This document shows positions 5,947-6,221 of a stretch of 6,221 nt of DNA, one piece after another. How positions within the stretch are numbered: position 1 is the first letter of the stretch; each line of letters starts with the position of its first letter. Below the pieces are notes generated by a model. It was not told where the DNA came from and did no database searches. It worked only from the letters and a program-made list of their open reading frames with translations. This DNA comes from an uncultured Alistipes sp. (GTDB lineage Bacteria; Bacteroidota; Bacteroidia; Bacteroidales; Rikenellaceae). The stretch is taken from the NCBI GenBank assembly GCA_938014215.1, contig CALLRW010000028.1, forward strand, positions 1-6,221, read 5' to 3'. A program made the translations under genes and the position numbers.

Positions 5947-5983
5947 AATCGAGGGGCGAATAAATCCTCTCGATTTTGTTTTT
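5947..5983 (+). terminator. intrinsic terminator of the toxin-antitoxin-chaperone operon
   Basis: AATCGAGGGG (5947-5956) pairs with CCTCTCGATT (5966-5975) in a 10-base-pair stem with one G-T wobble and a nine-base loop. It is followed by T-rich sequence to 5983. It starts 57 bases after the chaperone stop codon and reads in the operon direction. Confidence 0.8.
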
Positions 5984-6007
5984 ATTGGGGTGAAATGATT
6001 ATTTTTG
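5975..6007 (+). promoter_or_regulatory. candidate promoter downstream of the toxin operon
   Basis: TTTG (5975-5978) and TATTTTTG (6000-6007) are separated by 21 bases and match the Bacteroidetes -33 and -7 elements in full. The -33 element lies within the T-tract of the preceding terminator. Transcription would begin near 6013 and run into the hairpin at 6110-6137. Confidence 0.5.
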
Positions 6008-6012
6008 TTAGA

Positions 6013-6145
6013 GTATATGTAAACAACCGGAGGGTAGTGTTTCAAAAAGTGTGTCTGGGAAGGAGCCTTCAGATTCTTCAGATATGCAAATATAACAATT
6101 CTTGTTTTCAGATCCACACGCCGCGGCGTGTGGATCTTATTTTTG
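6013..6145 (+). ncRNA. candidate small RNA of about 130 nucleotides
   Basis: The stretch is bounded by a full promoter match at 5975-6007 and by a perfect palindrome with T-tract at 6110-6145. It holds no convincing coding sequence; the only open frame begins with GTG at 6037, just two bases after GGAGGG, and resembles nothing I know. A small transcript is a reasonable reading, but no known RNA family was recognised. It could also be a relic between two terminators. Confidence 0.33.
6110..6145 (+). terminator. perfect 28-base palindrome with T-tract, strong intrinsic terminator
   Basis: Positions 6110-6137 read the same on both strands, from AGATCCACACGCC to its exact complement, giving a GC-rich stem of up to 14 pairs minus the turn. 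TATTTTTG follows on the plus strand. On the minus strand no T-run follows, so it works best for plus-strand transcripts, though its position 19 bases past the minus-strand stop at 6157 suggests it may separate two convergent units. Confidence 0.75.
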
Positions 6146-6156
6146 TGTTATAGTCT

Positions 6157-6221
6157 TCACTCGGGGAATAATTCCCGATCCAGGTCGATCCGCGGCACCG
6201 GCCTCAGATAGGATTTCTTAT
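6157..6221 (-). CDS. C-terminal end of an unidentified protein (5' end outside window)
   Basis: On the minus strand an open frame runs from the right edge to a TGA at 6159-6157. It gives 20 residues ending YLRPVPRIDLDRELFPE. The composition is plausible for a real C-terminus and a strong hairpin follows within 20 bases, but the piece is too short to name. It is convergent with the toxin operon and the candidate small RNA. Confidence 0.42.
   Translation of the reverse strand, partial: KKSYLRPVPRIDLDRELFPE

Noticed and set aside
6037..6060. A stretch GTGTTTCAAAAAGTGTGTC, considered as an insertion sequence end.
   Set aside because: No matching inverted partner, no target duplication and no transposase fragment were found.
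1..6221. CRISPR array or tRNA/rRNA genes.
   Set aside because: No regularly spaced repeats and no tRNA-like cloverleaf or T-loop signature were seen on either strand.

Overview
The window looks like chromosomal DNA from a Bacteroidales bacterium, possibly Alistipes-like. The genus is inference. The grounds are a DUF4369-plus-TlpA-type lipoprotein, Bacteroidetes-style S41 peptidases, a GG-leader natural-product precursor of the Bacteroidales type, Bacteroidetes -7 promoter boxes (TAnnTTTG), and mostly absent Shine-Dalgarno sites.

Layout. (1) Positions 1-3335, plus strand: the 3' end of an S41-type peptidase gene, a 44-codon ORF that reads as a double-glycine-leader RiPP precursor, a complete secreted S41 peptidase with nearly the same C-terminus as the first, and a thioredoxin-fold (WCGPC) lipoprotein. 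The order suggests part of a peptide natural-product locus whose other genes (maturase, exporter) would lie outside the window. (2) Positions 3594-4085, minus strand: a short, GC-rich DprA/Smf-like Rossmann protein, with a candidate promoter far upstream. (3) Positions 4466-5975, plus strand: a visibly AT-rich three-gene operon made of a RelE/HigB-like toxin, an XRE-type HigA-like antitoxin with a long C-terminal tail, and a SecB-like protein. This is the gene order of toxin-antitoxin-chaperone (TAC) systems, in which the antitoxin is kept folded by its dedicated SecB-like chaperone. A perfect inverted repeat overlaps the promoter and a clear hairpin terminator closes the operon. (4) Positions 5975-6145, plus strand: a well-matched promoter followed by a perfect 28-base palindrome and a T-tract, a candidate small RNA. 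(5) Positions 6157-6221, minus strand: the C-terminal end of an unidentified protein.

The most noteworthy items are the TAC operon with its operator-like repeat, the short RiPP precursor between the S41 peptidase genes, and the promoter-to-terminator unit at the right end. All family calls come from reading motifs by eye; no search was run.
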